From positions 431 through 64,430 of the forward strand of contig NZ_JAAZSQ010000009.1 of assembly GCF_012395835.1 (NCBI RefSeq): a stretch of 64,000 bases of DNA. The letters are read 5' to 3'. Both the position numbers and the translations under genes were made by a program. Under the pieces are notes generated by a model that was given only the letters and a program-made list of their open reading frames with translations, was not told the origin of the DNA and searched no databases. The stretch is from Arthrobacter mobilis. GTDB taxonomy: Bacteria > Actinomycetota > Actinomycetes > Actinomycetales > Micrococcaceae. Within the stretch, counting starts at the first letter, position 1; each line of letters starts with the position of its first letter. Shown here piece after piece: positions 47,614-56,588 of this stretch.

Positions 47614-48419
47614 CCGCCCGGCCCCTCTGCGGAGCGGCCGCCGGACCGGCCTGCGTCCGGTTCCTGCCGGCGCGCGGGCAGCTGCATATGTTCGGCATCG
47701 TGCGCCGCATAGGGTTCGGCGTACGGCTCGATGTCCGGCTCCAGCCCCTGCGGCACCGGCCGGTGCGTGAACCAGCCGATCAGCCCGGCCACCGCGGCGG
47801 CCACCAGGATCGGGACGCCGCTGGGCAGCAGCGGCACCGCCAGCACCGTGGCCAGGGCGCAGACGGCGGCGATGGCGGCCGGCTCCCGGCCTTTCAGCCG
47901 CGGCCAGAGCAGGCCCAGGAACGCGGCCACGGCGGCGCCGTCGAGCCCCCACAGCTTCGGGTCCCCGAGTGCGTCCCCGGCCACCGCGCCGACGGCGGTG
48001 AACAGGTTCCAGAGCACGAACACCCCGGCGCCGGCGGTCCAGAAGCCGCGCTGCTGCTCGCCCGGGTCCAGCTGCCCGGAGGCGGTGGCAGTGGATTCGT
48101 CGATGGTCAGCTGCGCCGCGGCCGGCCTGCGCCAGCCGCGCGGGCCGAGCATGGCGTTCATCTGCATGGCGTAGACGAAGTTGCGGATGCCCAGCAGCGC
48201 GGCCGCGCCGGCGGCGGCGGCCCCGGTCCCGCCGCCGCCGACGACGCCGATGAAGGCGAACTGCGAGCCGCCGCTGAAGAGCAGCAGGCTCAGCGCCATG
48301 GTCTGGAGGAAGTCCAGGCCGGCGGCCACGGAGAGCGCGCCGAAGGAGATGCCGTACAGTCCGGTGGCCACGGAGATGGACAGGCCTACCTTCACGGCCG
48401 GAGACTGCAGGAACTTCAC
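47610..48419 (-). CDS. azlC: Branched-chain amino acid exporter subunit AzlC
   Basis: A 269-residue membrane protein of the AzlC family: GLSISVATGLYGISFGALSVAAG, LLFSGGSQFAFIGVV, GIRNFVYAMQMNAMLG, QLTIDESTA. It has a hydrophilic C-terminal tail of ~50 residues. GTG at 48419 directly follows GGGAGG, itself behind TAGGCT (minus strand 48426-48431), so it is leaderless or uses an unusually close site. Confidence 0.93.
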   Translation of the reverse strand: MKFLQSPAVKVGLSISVATGLYGISFGALSVAAGLDFLQTMALSLLLFSGGSQFAFIGVVGGGGTGAAAAGAAALLGIRNFVYAMQMNAMLGPRGWRRPAAAQLTIDESTATASGQLDPGEQQRGFWTAGAGVFVLWNLFTAVGAVAGDALGDPKLWGLDGAAVAAFLGLLWPRLKGREPAAIAAVCALATVLAVPLLPSGVPILVAAAVAGLIGWFTHRPVPQGLEPDIEPYAEPYAAHDAEHMQLPARRQEPDAGRSGGRSAEGPGG

Positions 48420-48428
48420 CCTCCCAGC

Positions 48429-49019
48429 CTACGGGCAGCGGCGCACCGGCCGCGAAAGCCGGCCCAGGACCCCGGCCAGGCGGGCGAACGCCGGCCGGGG
48501 CGGGGCCGGGATGCGGGCCAGGGCCGCAGCATCCGGGGCCCGCCGGCGGCGCAGTTCAAGGGCCAGGCTTTCCTGCCCGCGGGCCATGGCCCAGCGGTGG
48601 TTGGCGGCGAAGGCGGGCTTGAACAGCCAGGACAGCCGGCACAGCAGCGGCTTCTCCGCCCGGACGCGCCAGAGGTAGGTCACTACCGCCTCCGGCCCGT
48701 CCTGGGCGAAGGTCCAGCGGCCGGTGCCTGCCAGGTCCCCGGCCGCGCGCACGGTGTACCCGGCGGCGGTGACCGGCTCGGTAACCGTCATGGTCCAGCA
48801 CAGGGTGTAGGGCAGCCATCCGGTGGTGCGGAAGGCGGCGGTGGTGCCGGTGCCGTCCGCGGCGCCGCCGTCCAGCACCGCGGCGTCGAGGTAGACCGCC
48901 GGCCACCACCGGGGCAGCGCGCGCACATCCGCGAGCACGCCCAGCACCTCGGCCACGGTGCCGGCCACCCGCCAGGTGGTCCGGAATTCATAGTCCGGAC
49001 CGGGCAGCCGCAGCGTCAG
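48429..49019 (-). CDS. SRPBCC-family protein, probable CTG start
   Basis: A ligand-binding-fold protein: DYEFRTTWRVAGTVAEVLGVLADVRALPRWWPAVYL followed by WLPYTLCWTMTVTEP and VVTYLWRVRAEKPLL. No ATG/GTG/TTG lies upstream of the first conserved strand; GTG at 48968 would cut off EFRTTWR. A CTG at 49019 overlaps the previous gene's TGA as CTGA, mirroring the ATGA/GTGA couplings elsewhere, and gives 196 residues with the complete N-terminal strand. Function: lipid or polyketide-like ligand binding; no substrate is inferred. Confidence 0.7.
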   Translation of the reverse strand: MTLRLPGPDYEFRTTWRVAGTVAEVLGVLADVRALPRWWPAVYLDAAVLDGGAADGTGTTAAFRTTGWLPYTLCWTMTVTEPVTAAGYTVRAAGDLAGTGRWTFAQDGPEAVVTYLWRVRAEKPLLCRLSWLFKPAFAANHRWAMARGQESLALELRRRRAPDAAALARIPAPPRPAFARLAGVLGRLSRPVRRCP

Positions 49020-49258
49020 GCGACGGCCTCCTCGGTGTAGCCGTAGGGCACCTCGCGGCTCAGTTCCACCGTGTAGCGGCCGGCGCCGGTCCGGGTGACC
49101 AGGATGCCGCGGGTACGGTCCGCCCGCGCCCGCAGCTGCAGCTCGCGCACTGCGGCGTTGAGCTTCTCATCCGCCTCGTCCGGATGGGAGGCATTGACCT
49201 CCAGCTTGGCCTGGAACGCGGCCATCCGCTCTTTCACACTATTCATTGCTGACACCAT
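49016..49258 (-). CDS. Small hypothetical protein
   Basis: An 80-residue protein (or 76 from ATG 49246), without recognised family: MNSVKERMAAFQAKLEVNASHPDEADEKLNAAVRELQL and GRYTVELSREVPYGYTEEAVA. Predicted helical front and a short strand pair. AAAGA lies before the ATG at 49258. Its TGA overlaps the proposed CTG start of the SRPBCC gene. Confidence 0.6.
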   Translation of the reverse strand: MVSAMNSVKERMAAFQAKLEVNASHPDEADEKLNAAVRELQLRARADRTRGILVTRTGAGRYTVELSREVPYGYTEEAVA

Positions 49259-49454
49259 TCTTTCGGCCCGGTTCCGCCGAGGAGAGCGGCAGTCCCGGGA
49301 TTTGGGGAAGAGACCGGCCCGGAAGTGGGGGCCACCGGGCCGGCTGTCGGCACGAGTTTCCCACTACGGACGTTGAATTTACCAATTATGTGATTCGCCT
49401 TACTATGTTTTCCAGCAGGTTACGAATGTTTCGTAAAGGTGCAATCCGCAGGCA

Positions 49455-51617
49455 TCAGAGGGCCTGCTGGGCATGGCCGTTGATCGCATCCGCCGCCCGG
49501 ATCAGCGCCAGATGCGAAAACGCCTGCGGGTAGTTCCCGGCCATGCGCCGGTTCACCGTGTCGTACTCCTCGGACAGCAGCCCCAGCTCGTTCGCGTAGC
49601 CCACGAGCTGGTCCATCAGGTCCCGCGCATCGCCGATCCGCCCGGACCGCGCATACTGCTCCACCAGCCAGAAGGAGCAGGCCAGGAACGGGTACTCCCC
49701 GGGCGCCAGCCCGTCCACGCCGGTCTCGGTCCGGTAGCGCCGCACCAGCCCGGCCTCGTCCACCAGTTCCCGCTCCAGCCGTTCCACCGTGCCCAGCATC
49801 ATGTCGTCGTCGTACTTGACGAAGCCCACCTGCGGCAGCACCAGCAGGGCGGCATCCAGCTCGGTGCCGCCGTAGGCCTGGGTGAAGGAGTTCAGTTCCT
49901 TGTTGAAGCCGTGCGCCAGGATCTCCTCGCGGAGCCGGTCGCGCAGCTCGGCCCAGTGCCGTGCCTCCCCCTCCAGCCCGTGGTCCAGCACGGCCCGCAC
50001 ACCGCGGTCGAAGGCGGCCCACATCATCACCCGGGAATGGGTGAAGTACTGCGGCTCCCCGCGGGTTTCCCAGATCCCGTGGTCCTTGGTGTCGTAGTGC
50101 TTCTCCACATAGCGCAGCAGGGCCTTCTGCAGCGGCCAGGAGAAATGGTCCTCGACGCATCCGGAGTTGCGCAGCTTTTCCAGGGCCACCATGACCTCGC
50201 CGACCACATCCGCCTGGTACTGGTAGACCGCGCCGTTGCCGATCCGCACCGGCCGGGAGCCCGCGTAGCCGGGAAGGTGCTCGAGCACCACCTCGGGCAG
50301 TTCCCGCTCGCCGGCCACCCCGTACATGATCTGCAGGTCCTCCGGATCCCCGGCCACCGCCCGCAGCAGCCAGTTGCGCCACTCCAGGGCCTCTTCCCCA
50401 TAGCCGTGGGTCATCATGGATTCCAGCGTCAGCGCGGCGTCGCGCAGCCAGACGAACCGGTAGTCCCAGTTCCGCATCCCGCCGAACTGCTCCGGCAGCG
50501 AGGTGGTGGGGGCCGCCACGATGCCGCCGGTGGTCTCGTGCGTCATGGCCCGCAGCACCAGCAGCGACCGCTTGACCAGGTCGTGGTAGTCCCCCTGCGG
50601 CGGGAACCGGGAGCACCAGTCCTGCCAGAACCGGGTGGTCTGTTCCAGCGCTTCGTCCACATTGATCATCGCCGGCACCGGCTCGTGCGACGGGAACCAG
50701 CACAGCTCGAAGTCCACCGTCTGCCCGGCAGCCACCGTGAACGCACCGCGGTGCCGGCGGTGGGCCCGCGACGGCAGGTCCCCGCCGTGCAGGACGACGG
50801 CGTTGGGCCCGGCAATGCCAACGATGGCCTCGGCATCGGTGCCGGGGTCCCGGGTCCGGAACACCCAGGGCACCACGTCGCCGTAGTGGAAGCGCAGGAC
50901 GAGCTCCTGCTGCATGTCCACCGTGCCGGACAGGCCCTGCACGCGGCGGACCAGCGAGGCCCGCCGGTCCCCGACCGGCATGAACTCGGTCACCAGGGCC
51001 TCGCCGGTCGCCGTGCGCCAATGCGTCTGCAGCACGAAGGTGGAGGGCACGTAGGAGCGTTCGACGACGGCGGGCCGGCCGGAGTCCGGCAGGCCGGCTT
51101 CACCCGCGGCTGCCGCCATGTCCGCCGCGGGCGGCTCGAAGCCCAGGTAGTAGTCCGCCTCGGCCTCGCTGGGTGTGTAGGGCAGGTCCCAGGCCCGCTC
51201 CGCGGCGTGGCGGCCGTTGCGCGCCCCTACGGGATTGCCCGCCGGAACGGCGTCCCCGTTCCCGGCGTCGCCGTTGCCGGAAACCTCAGTCAGCCCGTCC
51301 CGGGCCTCGGCGTCCGCACCGGCGCCGCTGGCGGCGGCGTCCGGCGCCACCGTGCGGTCGGGCCGTTCGGCCACCCGGACCGGGTCATTGGTGCCGGCAG
51401 CTTCCGGCCCGGCTCCCATGGGCGCCCCGCTTTCGCGCTCGGCGGCGGCGGGAGCCAGCAGCCAGCGGCCGTGGTGCGGCTCGCCCAGCAGTGCGGCGAA
51501 GACCGAGGGCGAATCGAACCGCGGGAAGCACAGCCAGTCCATGCTGCCCGAGCGCGAGATCAGCGCCCCGGTATGCAGGTCCGATAGGAGAGCATAATCC
51601 TCGATAGGCGACGCCAT
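49455..51617 (-). CDS. Glycoside hydrolase family 15 enzyme (trehalase/glucoamylase-like)
   Basis: A 720-residue protein: N-terminal beta-sandwich (IEDYALLSDLHTGALISRSGSMDWLCFPRFDSPSVFAALLG) and a GH15 (alpha/alpha)6 barrel with WDYRFVWLRDAALTLE, the acid/base Glu in DHGIWETRGEPQYFTHSRVMMW, GGTELDAALLVLP and EYPFLACSFWLVEQYA. GH15 relatives in actinobacteria are trehalases or glucoamylases; trehalase-like is my guess. Residues about 58-150 are a low-complexity Gly/Ala/Asp insertion not in typical members, making it about 100 residues longer. Confidence 0.9.
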   Translation of the reverse strand: MASPIEDYALLSDLHTGALISRSGSMDWLCFPRFDSPSVFAALLGEPHHGRWLLAPAAAERESGAPMGAGPEAAGTNDPVRVAERPDRTVAPDAAASGAGADAEARDGLTEVSGNGDAGNGDAVPAGNPVGARNGRHAAERAWDLPYTPSEAEADYYLGFEPPAADMAAAAGEAGLPDSGRPAVVERSYVPSTFVLQTHWRTATGEALVTEFMPVGDRRASLVRRVQGLSGTVDMQQELVLRFHYGDVVPWVFRTRDPGTDAEAIVGIAGPNAVVLHGGDLPSRAHRRHRGAFTVAAGQTVDFELCWFPSHEPVPAMINVDEALEQTTRFWQDWCSRFPPQGDYHDLVKRSLLVLRAMTHETTGGIVAAPTTSLPEQFGGMRNWDYRFVWLRDAALTLESMMTHGYGEEALEWRNWLLRAVAGDPEDLQIMYGVAGERELPEVVLEHLPGYAGSRPVRIGNGAVYQYQADVVGEVMVALEKLRNSGCVEDHFSWPLQKALLRYVEKHYDTKDHGIWETRGEPQYFTHSRVMMWAAFDRGVRAVLDHGLEGEARHWAELRDRLREEILAHGFNKELNSFTQAYGGTELDAALLVLPQVGFVKYDDDMMLGTVERLERELVDEAGLVRRYRTETGVDGLAPGEYPFLACSFWLVEQYARSGRIGDARDLMDQLVGYANELGLLSEEYDTVNRRMAGNYPQAFSHLALIRAADAINGHAQQAL

Positions 51618-51680
51618 TCATCTACTGAATCACAGCAGACTTATTATTTCCACGGCGGCTGGGCCGGGCCGGCCCGGGCG

Positions 51681-51809
51681 TCAGTCGGTTTCCGGGCCCG
51701 CGCAGCGGCGGCAGCCGTGGTGGCCGGAGCCGGCGCACGCCTGGGGGCCTGAGGCGATGCCGGCCAGCCAGGCCTGCTGGAAGGACCGTTCTTCGTAGGG
51801 TTGCTGCAT
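51681..51809 (-). CDS. Small Cys/His-rich protein
   Basis: A 42-residue frame starting at ATG 51809 with AGGA about 9 bases upstream and ending TGA: MQQPYEERSFQQAWLAGIAS... then CAGSGHHGCRRCAGPETD. It has three Cys and two His in its C-terminal half (C-x6-HH-x-C-x2-C), a possible metal site. The third codon positions are strongly G/C biased as in neighbouring genes. Family unknown. It lies in the gap between the GH15 and the glycerophosphodiesterase genes. Confidence 0.45.
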   Translation of the reverse strand: MQQPYEERSFQQAWLAGIASGPQACAGSGHHGCRRCAGPETD

Positions 51810-52046
51810 AATGCCGATTCCTGCTTCGTGTTCCACCTGATGTCCTGCCTGTGGCAGCGGCTGCGGCGGTGCCGGCGCACGCCTGGCGTCGAATGCGCAC
51901 GGCGGCGCACCGCAGGATCGGCTGCGGCGCGCCGCCCGGTCCGGGGCCCGGAGCGGGCAAGAGGTCCTCGGGGCTTCCCGGACCGCGCACTCCCTGAAGG
52001 AGCGGGCCGCGGCGGTGGTGTGGATGCGCGGCCCTCCGGGATCAGG
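51810..52046. other. Gap without a convincing gene
   Basis: GC-rich sequence downstream of the glycerophosphodiesterase gene and upstream of the small 42-residue frame. Overlapping open frames exist on both strands but lack ribosome-binding sites and family features. I see no tRNA or riboswitch. Confidence 0.4.
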
Positions 52047-52976
52047 CTACAAAGGCGGCGCCGGGGTGTCTGTGTGCAGGCGCACAGCCCCGTGCGGCAA
52101 TTCCTGTGCAGCTGCTGGACCGTGCTCCAGTTGCCGGCGCACCTGCGCCGGCCAGTTCGTGGTGATCTCCTGGATACCCAGCTCCCGGCACAGCTCGACG
52201 TCGGCAGGGCTGTCCACGGTCCACGCCCGCAGGCGCACGCCCCGGGCCAGCCAGCGCTCCACGAGCGGGCGGTGGGACCTGATGTAGTCCACGCCCGGGC
52301 CGGCCATCCCCGCGCGCTCGTGCTCGACCAGGCGCTCGCCCTCGGACAGCGCGCGGCGGATCAGGGTGGCGACGGCGCCCGCCGTCAGGCTGCCCAGGAA
52401 CAGGCTGTCCCGGATCTCGTCGGAGGTGACATCATCCAGCAGCTGGCACAGATGGTCGGCGGGGACGAGTTCGCCCAGATGCTCGATGGCGCCGGGATGG
52501 AAGCTCATCAGGGAGATCCTGATCCCGTCGAGGGTGGAGGTCTCCGGGTCCCAGCCTTCGGCCAGCAGGTACTCGAGCAGTTCGTCCTCCAGCTGCTGGC
52601 CGTAGGGGCTGGGATGCTTGAGCTCGATGGCCAGATCCAGCGGGCGGCCGGCACCGCGCATGATCTGCAGCAGGTCGTCCACGGTGACCAGCTGGTCCGC
52701 GGTGCCGCCGTATTCGGGCGGGATGGCCGCACCCCGCCAGGAGGAAACATCCAGGCTCAGCAGTTCCTCCAGCGTGTGGTCGGCGACGTGGCCGGTTCCT
52801 GTGGAAGTACGCTCCAGTGTGAAATCGTGGAAGCAGACGAGCTTGAGGTCTTTGGTCAGGTGGATGTCGCATTCGATTCCGTCCGCGCCGTCGGCGATGG
52901 CCTGCAGGAACGCTGCGCGCGTGTTCTCGGCGTATTGCCCGCTGGAGCCGCGGTGGGCGAAGATCTTGTGCTTCAT
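52047..52976 (-). CDS. Glycerophosphodiester phosphodiesterase
   Basis: A 309-residue GDPD TIM-barrel enzyme splitting glycerophosphodiesters to glycerol 3-phosphate and an alcohol. Catalytic/metal residues: FAHRGSSGQYAENT (His-Arg), DGIECDIHLTKD (Glu-x-Asp) and VCFHDFTLERTSTGTG (His). No signal peptide, so it is cytoplasmic. ATG at 52976 is chosen because TACCGT on the minus strand (52984-52989) lies 7 bases upstream (leaderless); a GTG at 52985 would overlap that hexamer. Confidence 0.92.
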   Translation of the reverse strand: MKHKIFAHRGSSGQYAENTRAAFLQAIADGADGIECDIHLTKDLKLVCFHDFTLERTSTGTGHVADHTLEELLSLDVSSWRGAAIPPEYGGTADQLVTVDDLLQIMRGAGRPLDLAIELKHPSPYGQQLEDELLEYLLAEGWDPETSTLDGIRISLMSFHPGAIEHLGELVPADHLCQLLDDVTSDEIRDSLFLGSLTAGAVATLIRRALSEGERLVEHERAGMAGPGVDYIRSHRPLVERWLARGVRLRAWTVDSPADVELCRELGIQEITTNWPAQVRRQLEHGPAAAQELPHGAVRLHTDTPAPPL

Positions 52977-53047
52977 GATGTTCACGGTACGCGGACTGGC
53001 TGCCCGGACCTAAGGATCCGGCTCAAACTAGGAACGGTGGACTTGCA

Positions 53048-54358
53048 GTGACACTTCGGGAAACGGACCGGCAGGTCCCGGCCGGGGCGCGGGCTGCCGG
53101 CAGCGGACGGGACCTGCCCGGCGATGCCGGGCGGGCCGCCGCCCTGCGGGAAATGAAAAGGGTGGCCACCGGCCTGCTGGTGCTGCTGGCCGTAATCTTC
53201 CTGGCCGCCTTCGCGCTGCAGGAACGCTACCCCTGGCTGCAGTACGTCCGGGCGGCGGCCGAGGGCGGCATGGTCGGGGCGCTGGCGGACTGGTTCGCGG
53301 TCACCGCCCTGTTCAGGCATCCGCTGGGCCTGCGGATCCCGCACACCGCCATCATTCCGCGGCGCAAGGACCAGATCGGCGCCAGCCTGGGCCAGTTCGT
53401 GGAACAGAATTTCCTGGACGAGGACGTGGTCCAGGCCAAGATCCGCACCCTGGGCATCTCGCGGCGCGCCGGCAGCTGGCTATCCCGGCCCGAGAGCGCG
53501 GACCGGGTGGCGCGCGAAGGCGCAGCCGCGATCCGCGGCGCCATGCTGGTGCTCAATGACGAGGACGTCCAGGACATCATCGAGTCCATGGCCCGGCGCT
53601 ACCTGCTGGATCCGCCGTGGGGTCCGCCGCTGGGCCGGCTGCTCAAGCGCGTGCTGGACGACGGCCACCACCTGAAGCTGGTGGACCTGCTGGTGGACCG
53701 GGCAGCCGAGTGGGTGCTGGAGAACGAGGAGGTCGTGATCCGGATGGTCTCCGAGCGCTCGCCCACCTGGGTGCCGCAGATCATGGACTCCCTGGTGGGC
53801 CAGAAGGTGCATCTGGAGCTGTACAGGTTCGTCATGGCCGTGCAGGACGATCCGAACCACGAGGTGCGCCGGCAGCTGGACCGGTACCTGCTGTCCCTGA
53901 CCGAGGACCTGCAGCATGACGCGGAGATGATCGCCAAGGTGGAAGCGATCAAGCACAACGCGCTGGGCGATCCGGAGGTCCGGGCCCTGGCCGCCCGCAC
54001 CTGGGAAACCATCAAGACGGCGCTGCTGGACGCCGTCGAGGATCCGGACAGCGAGCTCAGCCGCGCCTTCACCAGCGCCGTGCGGGAGTTCGGCAGCCGG
54101 CTGGCCACCGACGAGCAGCTCTCGGCCAAGGTGGACGGCTGGATCACCGAGGCCACCGGCTACCTGGTGCGCAACTACCGCTCGCAGATCGCCGGGGTGA
54201 TCACCGAGACGGTGGAGCGCTGGGACGCCCAGGAGACCTCCCGGAAAATCGAGCTGCAGGTGGGCCGGGACCTGCAGTTCATCCGGATCAACGGCACGGT
54301 GGTCGGCTCGCTGGCCGGGCTGGCCATCTACGCCGTGGCCAGCGCCGTCTTCGGCTGA
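53048..54358 (+). CDS. DUF445 family membrane protein
   Basis: A 436-residue DUF445 (YjiN-like) protein: a membrane segment (TGLLVLLAVIFLAAFAL) after a ~40-residue basic N-terminus, the hallmark EGGMVGALADWFAVTALFRHPLGLRIPHTAIIPRRKDQIG, a long helical region, and a C-terminal membrane segment (GTVVGSLAGLAIYAVASAVFG). Function unknown. GTG at 53048 has GGTGGA. Its 3' end overlaps the convergent pxpC by 31 bases. Confidence 0.9.
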   Translation: MTLRETDRQVPAGARAAGSGRDLPGDAGRAAALREMKRVATGLLVLLAVIFLAAFALQERYPWLQYVRAAAEGGMVGALADWFAVTALFRHPLGLRIPHTAIIPRRKDQIGASLGQFVEQNFLDEDVVQAKIRTLGISRRAGSWLSRPESADRVAREGAAAIRGAMLVLNDEDVQDIIESMARRYLLDPPWGPPLGRLLKRVLDDGHHLKLVDLLVDRAAEWVLENEEVVIRMVSERSPTWVPQIMDSLVGQKVHLELYRFVMAVQDDPNHEVRRQLDRYLLSLTEDLQHDAEMIAKVEAIKHNALGDPEVRALAARTWETIKTALLDAVEDPDSELSRAFTSAVREFGSRLATDEQLSAKVDGWITEATGYLVRNYRSQIAGVITETVERWDAQETSRKIELQVGRDLQFIRINGTVVGSLAGLAIYAVASAVFG

Positions 54359-55230
54359 CCCAGGAACCGCACCTGCTGCCCCGGCCGGGCCTGGGCCAGC
54401 AGCGGCAGGTCCGCCGGCACGACGACGGCGGGCACCGGGTAGCCGCCGGTCACCGGGTGGTCCGCCAGGAAGACGGTCGGCAGCCCCGAGGGCGGGACCT
54501 GGACGGCGCCGGTGACCATGCCCTCGCTGGGCAGCTCGCCGCCCACGGCCCGCTCCAGCGGACGGCCCAGCAGCCGCACACCCACGCGGTTGCTCTCCGG
54601 GCTGACCGTCCAGTCCCGGCCGGTCAGGCACTGCCAGGCCTGCGGGGTGAACCAGTCCAGCCGGGGGCCGGGCTGGATCCGCACGGCGATCCGCCGGGCC
54701 GGCGGGACCGCGGCGGGAACCCAGGCAGGCTCCGGGGACGCTGCCGGGGCCTGCCCGGTGCGGAGCACGTCCCCGGCGCGCAGCGGGGCCGGACCCAGGC
54801 CGGAGAGCACGTCCGCCGAGCGCGAGCCCATCAGGGTGTCCGCCTCGATCCCGCCGGCCACCGCAAGGTAGTAGCGCAGGCCCGACGCTGCCGGGCCGAT
54901 GCGCAGCCGCCCGCCCGCCGGCACGGCCAGGGGCCGGTTGGCCGCCTCCTCCTGCCGGCGGGCAGCTCCTGCCCGCCCGGTCCCGGCCAGCGTGACCGGG
55001 CCGCGCGCACCGGTGACGGCCACCGCCGCAGCCGCGGCGAACTCCAGTTCGGCCCCGCCGAGCAGCAGCTCCAGCCCCGCAGCCCCGGGCGCATTGCCCA
55101 CCAGCCGGTTGGCCAGGCGCAGGGCGCGCGCATCCAGCGCCCCGGAGGGGCTCAGCCCCATGGCGGCGTGGCCGGGCCGGCCCAGGTCCTCGATCAGCAG
55201 CTGGGCCCCCGGGCTGAGCACGGTGATCAT
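54328..55230 (-). CDS. pxpC: 5-oxoprolinase subunit PxpC
   Basis: A 300-residue subunit of ATP-dependent 5-oxoprolinase (PxpABC), which opens 5-oxoproline to glutamate. It is recognised by LIEDLGRPGHAAMGLSPSGALD, RLANRLVGNAPGAAGLE, GLRYYLAVAGGIEAD and PESNRVGVRLLG. It lies 2 bases after pxpB. The 3' end overlaps the DUF445 gene. Confidence 0.94.
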   Translation of the reverse strand: MITVLSPGAQLLIEDLGRPGHAAMGLSPSGALDARALRLANRLVGNAPGAAGLELLLGGAELEFAAAAAVAVTGARGPVTLAGTGRAGAARRQEEAANRPLAVPAGGRLRIGPAASGLRYYLAVAGGIEADTLMGSRSADVLSGLGPAPLRAGDVLRTGQAPAASPEPAWVPAAVPPARRIAVRIQPGPRLDWFTPQAWQCLTGRDWTVSPESNRVGVRLLGRPLERAVGGELPSEGMVTGAVQVPPSGLPTVFLADHPVTGGYPVPAVVVPADLPLLAQARPGQQVRFLGQPKTALATA

Positions 55231-55232
55231 CC

Positions 55233-55841
55233 TCAGGCCTCCGTGAACCGGACCACCGTGCCGGGCAGGATCAGCGCCGGTTCCGGGCGCGAGGCGTCCC
55301 AGAGCCGCGCCTCGGTCCGCCCGATCAGCTGCCAGCCGCCGGGCGAGGCGGACGGGTAGACGCCGCTGAATTCCCCGGCCAGCCCCACCGAGCCGGCCGG
55401 CACCCGGGTGCGCGGCACCTCGCGGCGGGGCACCTGCAGCGGGTTGCCCTCGGCCACCAGGTAGGCAAAGCCGGGGGCGAACCCGGTGAAGGCGGCGGTC
55501 CAGCGGCTGGACGTGTGCCGGCGGACCACTTCCCGCTCGCCGATCCCCAGCAGCCGGGCGACCGCCGGCAGGTCCTCGCCGGAATACTCCACCGCGATGG
55601 TGACCTGCGCGCCGCTGGCTGCCCCGCCGCCGTCGTCCGGGGCGGCGGCCTGCAGCCAGTGCCGCACCTGGCCGGCGGTGACCGAGCCGTCGAAGACGGC
55701 CAGGATGGTGCGGGCGGCGGGGACCAGGTCGACGACGCCGGGCAGCGGCGCCGCGGCGAGCGCGCGGTAGCGGGCCAGCACCTCGGCCAGGGTGGCGAAC
55801 TCGGCCAGCAGCGCGCCGGGGCCGAAGGGCAGGATTTTCAC
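55233..55841 (-). CDS. pxpB: 5-oxoprolinase subunit PxpB
   Basis: A 202-residue partner of PxpC (formerly YbgJ/KipI-like). Family segments: LVEF-like opening, VTIAVEYSGEDLPAVARLLGI, HTSSRWTAAFTGFAPGFAYLV, RTRVPAGSVGLAGEFSGVYPSASPGGWQLIGRT. It starts 18 bases after pxpA ends. Confidence 0.94.
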   Translation of the reverse strand: MKILPFGPGALLAEFATLAEVLARYRALAAAPLPGVVDLVPAARTILAVFDGSVTAGQVRHWLQAAAPDDGGGAASGAQVTIAVEYSGEDLPAVARLLGIGEREVVRRHTSSRWTAAFTGFAPGFAYLVAEGNPLQVPRREVPRTRVPAGSVGLAGEFSGVYPSASPGGWQLIGRTEARLWDASRPEPALILPGTVVRFTEA

Positions 55842-55859
55842 GCTCTCCTCCCGCCGGCC

Positions 55860-56588
55860 TTACACGAAGGACCTGACCGCGATGCCGGCGGCGTCCAGGC
55901 GCCGGCGCACCAGCGCGGCCATCCCGACCGCGCCCGGGGTGTCGCCGTGCACGCAGAGCGAATCCACGCCGCCGCCGCGCGCGAAGCCGACGGCGCGGTC
56001 AGCGATCTGCTCCAGGTCGGACAGCAGCGCGCCGGGCTCCCCGCGGGGAATGAGCGTTCCGTCCGGGCGGTAGCCGCGGTCCACGAACGCCTCCCGGCGC
56101 ACCGGCTGGCCGGCCTCCGCGGCCAGCTCGAGCACGGCGGAACCGGGCAGGCCCAGCACCGGCAGCGAGGCGTCGAAGGAGCGCACGGCTTCCAGCACCG
56201 CCGCGGCCTGGGCACGGTCGTGCACGATCCGGTTGTACAGCGCCCCGTGCGGCTTGACGTAGGCCACGCGGGTGCCGGCCGTGCGCGCGATCCCGGCCAG
56301 CGCCGCCAGCTGGTAGAGCACGTCGGCGGCCAGCTCCGCCGGCTCGATGTCCATTGCCCGCCGGCCGAAGCCGGCCAGGTCCCGGTAGGCGACATGGGCC
56401 CCGACGGCCACCCCGTACCGGGCGGCCCGGCGGCAACTGGCCAGCATGGTCCTGCCGTCGCCGGCATGGAAGCCGCAGGCGATGTTGGCGCTGCTGATCA
56501 GCGGGAACATCGCGGCGTCGTCGCCCATGGTCCAGGCCCCGAAGGATTCGCCCAGGTCGCAGTTCAGGTCGATGGCTGCCTCAGGCAC
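55860..56588 (-). CDS. pxpA: 5-oxoprolinase subunit PxpA
   Basis: A 242-residue LamB/YcsF-family subunit completing the PxpABC enzyme: IDLNCDLGESFGAWTMGDDAAMFPLISSANIACGFHAGD, VGAHVAYRDLAGFGRR, RVAYVKPHGALYN and SLCVHGDTPGA. GTG at 56588 overlaps the EcsC-like gene's stop by 8 bases and has GGGGA upstream. The three pxp genes are one operon. Confidence 0.95.
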   Translation of the reverse strand: MPEAAIDLNCDLGESFGAWTMGDDAAMFPLISSANIACGFHAGDGRTMLASCRRAARYGVAVGAHVAYRDLAGFGRRAMDIEPAELAADVLYQLAALAGIARTAGTRVAYVKPHGALYNRIVHDRAQAAAVLEAVRSFDASLPVLGLPGSAVLELAAEAGQPVRREAFVDRGYRPDGTLIPRGEPGALLSDLEQIADRAVGFARGGGVDSLCVHGDTPGAVGMAALVRRRLDAAGIAVRSFV

